A stretch of DNA of 64,000 nt from Talinum fruticosum (Eukaryota; Streptophyta; Magnoliopsida; Caryophyllales; Talinaceae): NCBI GenBank assembly GCA_021018815.1, contig JAITYX010000059.1, positions 1,984,001-2,048,000 of the forward strand, given 5' to 3'. The notes beneath the pieces are model-generated. The model worked only from the letters and a program-made list of their open reading frames with translations. It was not told where the DNA came from and ran no database searches. The translations under genes and the position numbers were made by a program. Shown here one piece after another: positions 60,471-64,000 of the stretch; positions within the stretch are counted from its first letter, which is position 1; every line of letters starts with the position of its first letter.

Positions 60471-61313
60471 AAGATTCATATTAGTCGACCTTCTAATTGT
60501 GCCACTTCCAACTTGTCATTTTATACAGTACTCCTGCACGCACCAGCGGCTTGTCAGGTAAGGTATAATCGTTTCTTTCGTTTCCCCTTTCTCGAGGCGC
60601 CTTTTCCCATCTAATTTTCTTTCTGGAGTTGGGAGGGGGGATCTTCTATTCATCAGGGACATGAACTCTAAAATCAGGTCTGGGGATTGATTTGTTGTAG
60701 TACAAGCCTCAGAGATAGACGGCGATTCATGTCCCAACACACGGTCAGAATGTGAATTTAGTACTTTGGTGCTTGCCTTACAGTTGGTTATGTTTCCTTG
60801 TCATGGGAGAACTCTAGCTTATGATTGATGATTCGAACTTAGTAATGATGATCATGGTGCCTGACACATAATATGTCTAATTGTTTGACTAGCAACATTT
60901 ATTTTCAATAATATGAAGAAGAAACTTTAAAAGTGAAATACTCAGACACCATTAGCATTAGTTATTTAACTTAACTATTAGCATTAGTTATTTGTAAAAT
61001 AAATTGAATTATTTTTAACAAAGTTTGTTGAACTTCTATTTATATTCATAACTTAATTTCGTTAATTATTTTAAACATTATAATTGTTTTAATTTCATAT
61101 TCGGATTTCTTCTGAACATTAGTTAAAACTAATATAATATCATATTCATACCTCCTGCAAAATTTTGGTTATAAGAGCATTTTTTTATATTATTGACATA
61201 ATTTTGTTTTTTATTTTATAATTTTTTAAAAGTATATTTTTAATAATATATTTGACATTTATGTGACAATTATTTATTTATTATGATTAAATACTATATA
61301 TAGTGGACATATA
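60471..61313. other. Spacer after the E1-beta pseudogene
   Basis: I looked for the missing E1-beta exons here and found none. A stretch at 60527-60557 has an AG before it and a GTAAGG after it but does not match the protein. The rest is AT-rich. Confidence 0.5.
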
Positions 61314-61314
61314 G

Positions 61315-61357
<43 letters not shown>

Positions 61358-61384
61358 CAATAATTATAATAATAATAAAAATAA

Positions 61385-61433
<49 letters not shown>

Positions 61434-61434
61434 T
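61314..61434. repeat. (AAT)n microsatellite, interrupted
   Basis: Two runs of AAT units are separated by a short irregular stretch near 61353-61390. Open frames rich in Tyr or Ile here are translations of the repeat. Confidence 0.95.
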
Positions 61435-61974
61435 TGAACTCCAACATAAATGAATAAAAATAAACAGAAACGAATAGAAATGAACATAATTAAGTAGAAA
61501 TAATAATTACTTGAATATTAAAATAGTTTGATAAAATAAAAGAAATATTAAAATAAAATAATAAGATGATTGATTTTTATGTGACTTTAAATTGACTGTA
61601 ATTTATTTGTTAAAATAAAAAAATACTAACTATTCATGGCATGCAACACTTGTGTATGATTTTACCAAAAACTAGTACAAAAATCTCAACAAATATTTTA
61701 TTATGATAAATTATATAATAAATAAATCTTCAAAAATACAAACTTTTATTTCTTGGACCCACTATAAGGTATAAAATAAATACGCGTCTATAGAAGCAAG
61801 TTAATACAAATGGTATTTTGTTGTAAAATTTTATAATTTACTCCATATTTTTATGACACATTTTCAAAAAAAGTGAGCAAACTTTAACCAAAATTGTACC
61901 ACGTCATATGGTCAAAATACCCAAGTCCTTATATAAGCCGGTTTGGAATCTTACATATTTTTCATATTGGATTA
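61435..61974. other. AT-rich spacer before the satellite array
   Basis: No gene was seen. The first part has AATAAACAGAAACGAATAG-like repeats that resemble 28790-28930. Confidence 0.4.
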
Positions 61975-64000
61975 TACTTGGAGTCCATTTTGATATTATA
62001 TTGAGCCCTTAAAGTACACAGTTTCATCATATGACGTTTATAAACTTATTGACTTTTGTTTGTCAGGAGTTTAATCGAACTTAAGCAACGCGAATGTTAA
62101 AAGAGTGCTTGGAAGACTTGATTCATTGAGTTTTATATTCTACTGAGCCTTAAATGATTGAGTTTTGGTTCCAACAACAAACGTTCTACAATAAGCACCC
62201 ATTTGACATAGGCTGAGAAAAACAAACGTCAAAACACCGCTTGGAAGACTTGAAGCTTTGAGTTTAATATTCTAATGAGTCCTTAATAATTTAGTTTTGG
62301 TTATTGAGCATAAGCAACGCGAAGGTTAAGGGTGCTTGGAAGACTTCAGTCTTTGGATTTCATATTCTACTAAGCCCTAAATGATTGAGTTTTGGTTCCG
62401 TCGTCGGACGTTCTACGATAAGTACCCATTTAACCTAAGCCGAGCCCACATTTGATCGAGCCTAAGCAACGCAAATGTTAAAGGGCGCTTGGAAGAGTTG
62501 AGTCTTTGGGTTTGATATTCTATCGAGCCTTAAATGATTAAGTTTTGGTTCCGTCGTCGGACGTTCTACGATAAGTACCATTTAACCTAAACCGAGTGAA
62601 GAAACGAAGGTTAGAAGGACGCTTGGAAGACTTGAAGCTTTGTGTTTAATATTCTCACTGAGCCCACATTTGATCGAGCCTAAGCACGCAAATATTAAAG
62701 GGCGCTTGGAAAACTTGAGTCTTTGGGTTTGATATTCTACTCGAGCCTTAAATGATTAAGTTTTGGTTCCGTTGTCAAGTGTTCGACGAGTTGGAAGACT
62801 TGAGGCTTTGCGTTTAATATTCTCACGAGCCCACATTTGATCGAGCCTAAGCATGCAAATGTTAAAGGGCGCTTGGAAGACTTGAGTCTTTGGGTTTGAT
62901 ATTCTACCGAGCCTTAAATGATTAAGTTTTGGTTCCGTTTTCGGTGTTCGACGAGTAGCGTCGACCCATGCGACATAGGCTAAGCAAAACGAAGGTCAAA
63001 ATATCGATTGGAAGACTTCGTTTGCCTACAAGTAACCCCCATTTAATCAAGCCTAAGTAGCACGAAGCTTAAAAGCGCTTAGAAGACTTTAGTCTTTGGG
63101 TTTGATATATAATCGAGCCCTAAATGATTGAGTTTTGGTTTCGTCGTCAAGCGTTCTACGAGTAAGCACTCTTTTGACGTAGGCTAATCAAAACGAAGGT
63201 CAAAAGACCGCTTGGAAGATTTGAAATTTTGAACTTAATATTCTACTTAGTCCTTAATGGATTGAGTTTCGGTTATATATTTGCAATCCACTTTAAAGAT
63301 TTTGGATTGCATTTAATATGCTACGAGGCCCCTCAAGTATACAATTTTGTTATCGGACGTTTATAAACCGAGACACTTTTGTTTGTGTACGGATAGCCCC
63401 CATTTAATCGAGCCTAAGCAACGTGAAGCTTGAAGGGCGCTTGGAAGACTTTTTAGTCTTTGGGTCCGATATTTTATCGAGCCCTAAATGATCAAGTTTT
63501 GATTCCATCGTAAGAAGTTCTACGAGTAAACACCCATTTGACGTAGGTTGATAAAAACGAAGGTCAAAAGACCACTTTGAAGACTTGAAATTTTGAGCTT
63601 AATATTCTACTGAGTCCTTATTGATTGAGTTTCGGTTATATATTTGCAGTCCACTTTAAAGATTTTGGATTGGGTTTAATATTATATAGGGCCCTCAAGT
63701 ATACAATTTTGTCATAGGATGTTTATAAACCGACACACTTTTGTTTGTCTACGAGTAGCCCCCATTTAATGGAGCCTAAGCAACGCGAATGTGAAAGGGC
63801 GCTTGGAAGAATTTAATCTTTGGGTTTGATATTCTACTAACCCCGAAATAATTGAGTTTTGGTTACGTCGTCGGACGTTTACGGTAAGCATCCATTTAAC
63901 GTAGGTCGTACAAAACGAAGGTCAAAATAGCGCTTGGAAGAATTGAATTTTTGCGTTTAATATTCTACTAAGCACTCAAATGCGCAGTTTTGTCATATGA
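61975..64000. repeat. Satellite array, unit about 362 bp, irregular at its left edge
   Basis: The landmark GCGCTTGGAAGACTT and its variants recur throughout. In the right part it recurs every 362 bases (63075, 63437, 63799), with a second, related half-site in between (about 63212, 63571, 63933). Each full unit therefore holds two diverged sub-repeats of about 135 and 227 bases. Between 62060 and 63075 units are shorter and uneven (spacings about 155-220), as if parts of the 227-base segment had been deleted. The array runs off the window end. No open frame or transposon ends were found. Confidence 0.9.

Noticed and set aside
61287..61487. Open frame rich in Tyr and Ile
   Set aside because: It is a translation of the (AAT)n tract.
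1..64000. tRNA, rRNA or known microRNA genes
   Set aside because: Several tRNA-like box pairs were found, but all sit in SINE-type settings without a full cloverleaf; no familiar mature microRNA sequence was seen by eye.

Overview
This window looks like nuclear DNA of a dicotyledonous plant. The genes are split by many GT-AG introns and lie in AT-rich intergenic DNA. The proteins are plant types: a plastid-type chorismate synthase, a group III patatin-like protein, a KDEL-tailed PDIL1-3/1-4-type protein disulfide isomerase, an ASHH3/4-type SET-domain protein and a mitochondrial pyruvate dehydrogenase E1-beta relative. I cannot name the species. There are no bacterial genes, operons or CRISPR arrays.

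Layout. (1) 68-5876 (+): the last ten coding exons of chorismate synthase; the 5' exons lie outside the window. (2) 5877-11281: spacer without a recognisable gene, with a purine/pyrimidine-rich stretch near 7.4-8.3 kb. (3) 11282-15768 (-): a two-exon patatin-like gene with a 3.1 kb intron. (4) 15769-34560: a gene-poor 18.8 kb stretch with a foldback element flanked by 9-bp duplications, a Tourist-like MITE, a SINE with a 15-bp target duplication, other hairpin or Stowaway-like elements, (TA)n tracts and a LINE fragment. (5) 34561-40326 (-): a 12-exon PDI gene whose two CxxC sites read CGYC and CPHC; several of its introns and its 3' end carry SINEs or MITEs. (6) 40327-44219: AT-rich spacer with a long (TA)n tract and a Helitron-like element. 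(7) 44220-56242 and beyond (+): an ASHH3/SDG7-like histone methyltransferase gene. (8) 56.7-59.1 kb: spacer with a (GAT)n tract and a minisatellite. (9) 59146-60470 (+): a damaged, truncated pyruvate dehydrogenase E1-beta copy. (10) About 61975 to the window end: a satellite array with a unit of about 362 bp, irregular at its left edge.

The genes act in unrelated processes (aromatic amino acid synthesis, lipid metabolism, secretory protein folding, chromatin, mitochondrial carbon metabolism), so no functional cluster is claimed. A cross-cutting observation is that conserved exons of three neighbouring genes lose frame by one base, mostly in short G or T runs. This may be uncorrected assembly error rather than gene death, and it affects how those genes should be modelled. 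I did not find a convincing new biological system. The strongest biological oddity is the PDI with two non-standard active sites.
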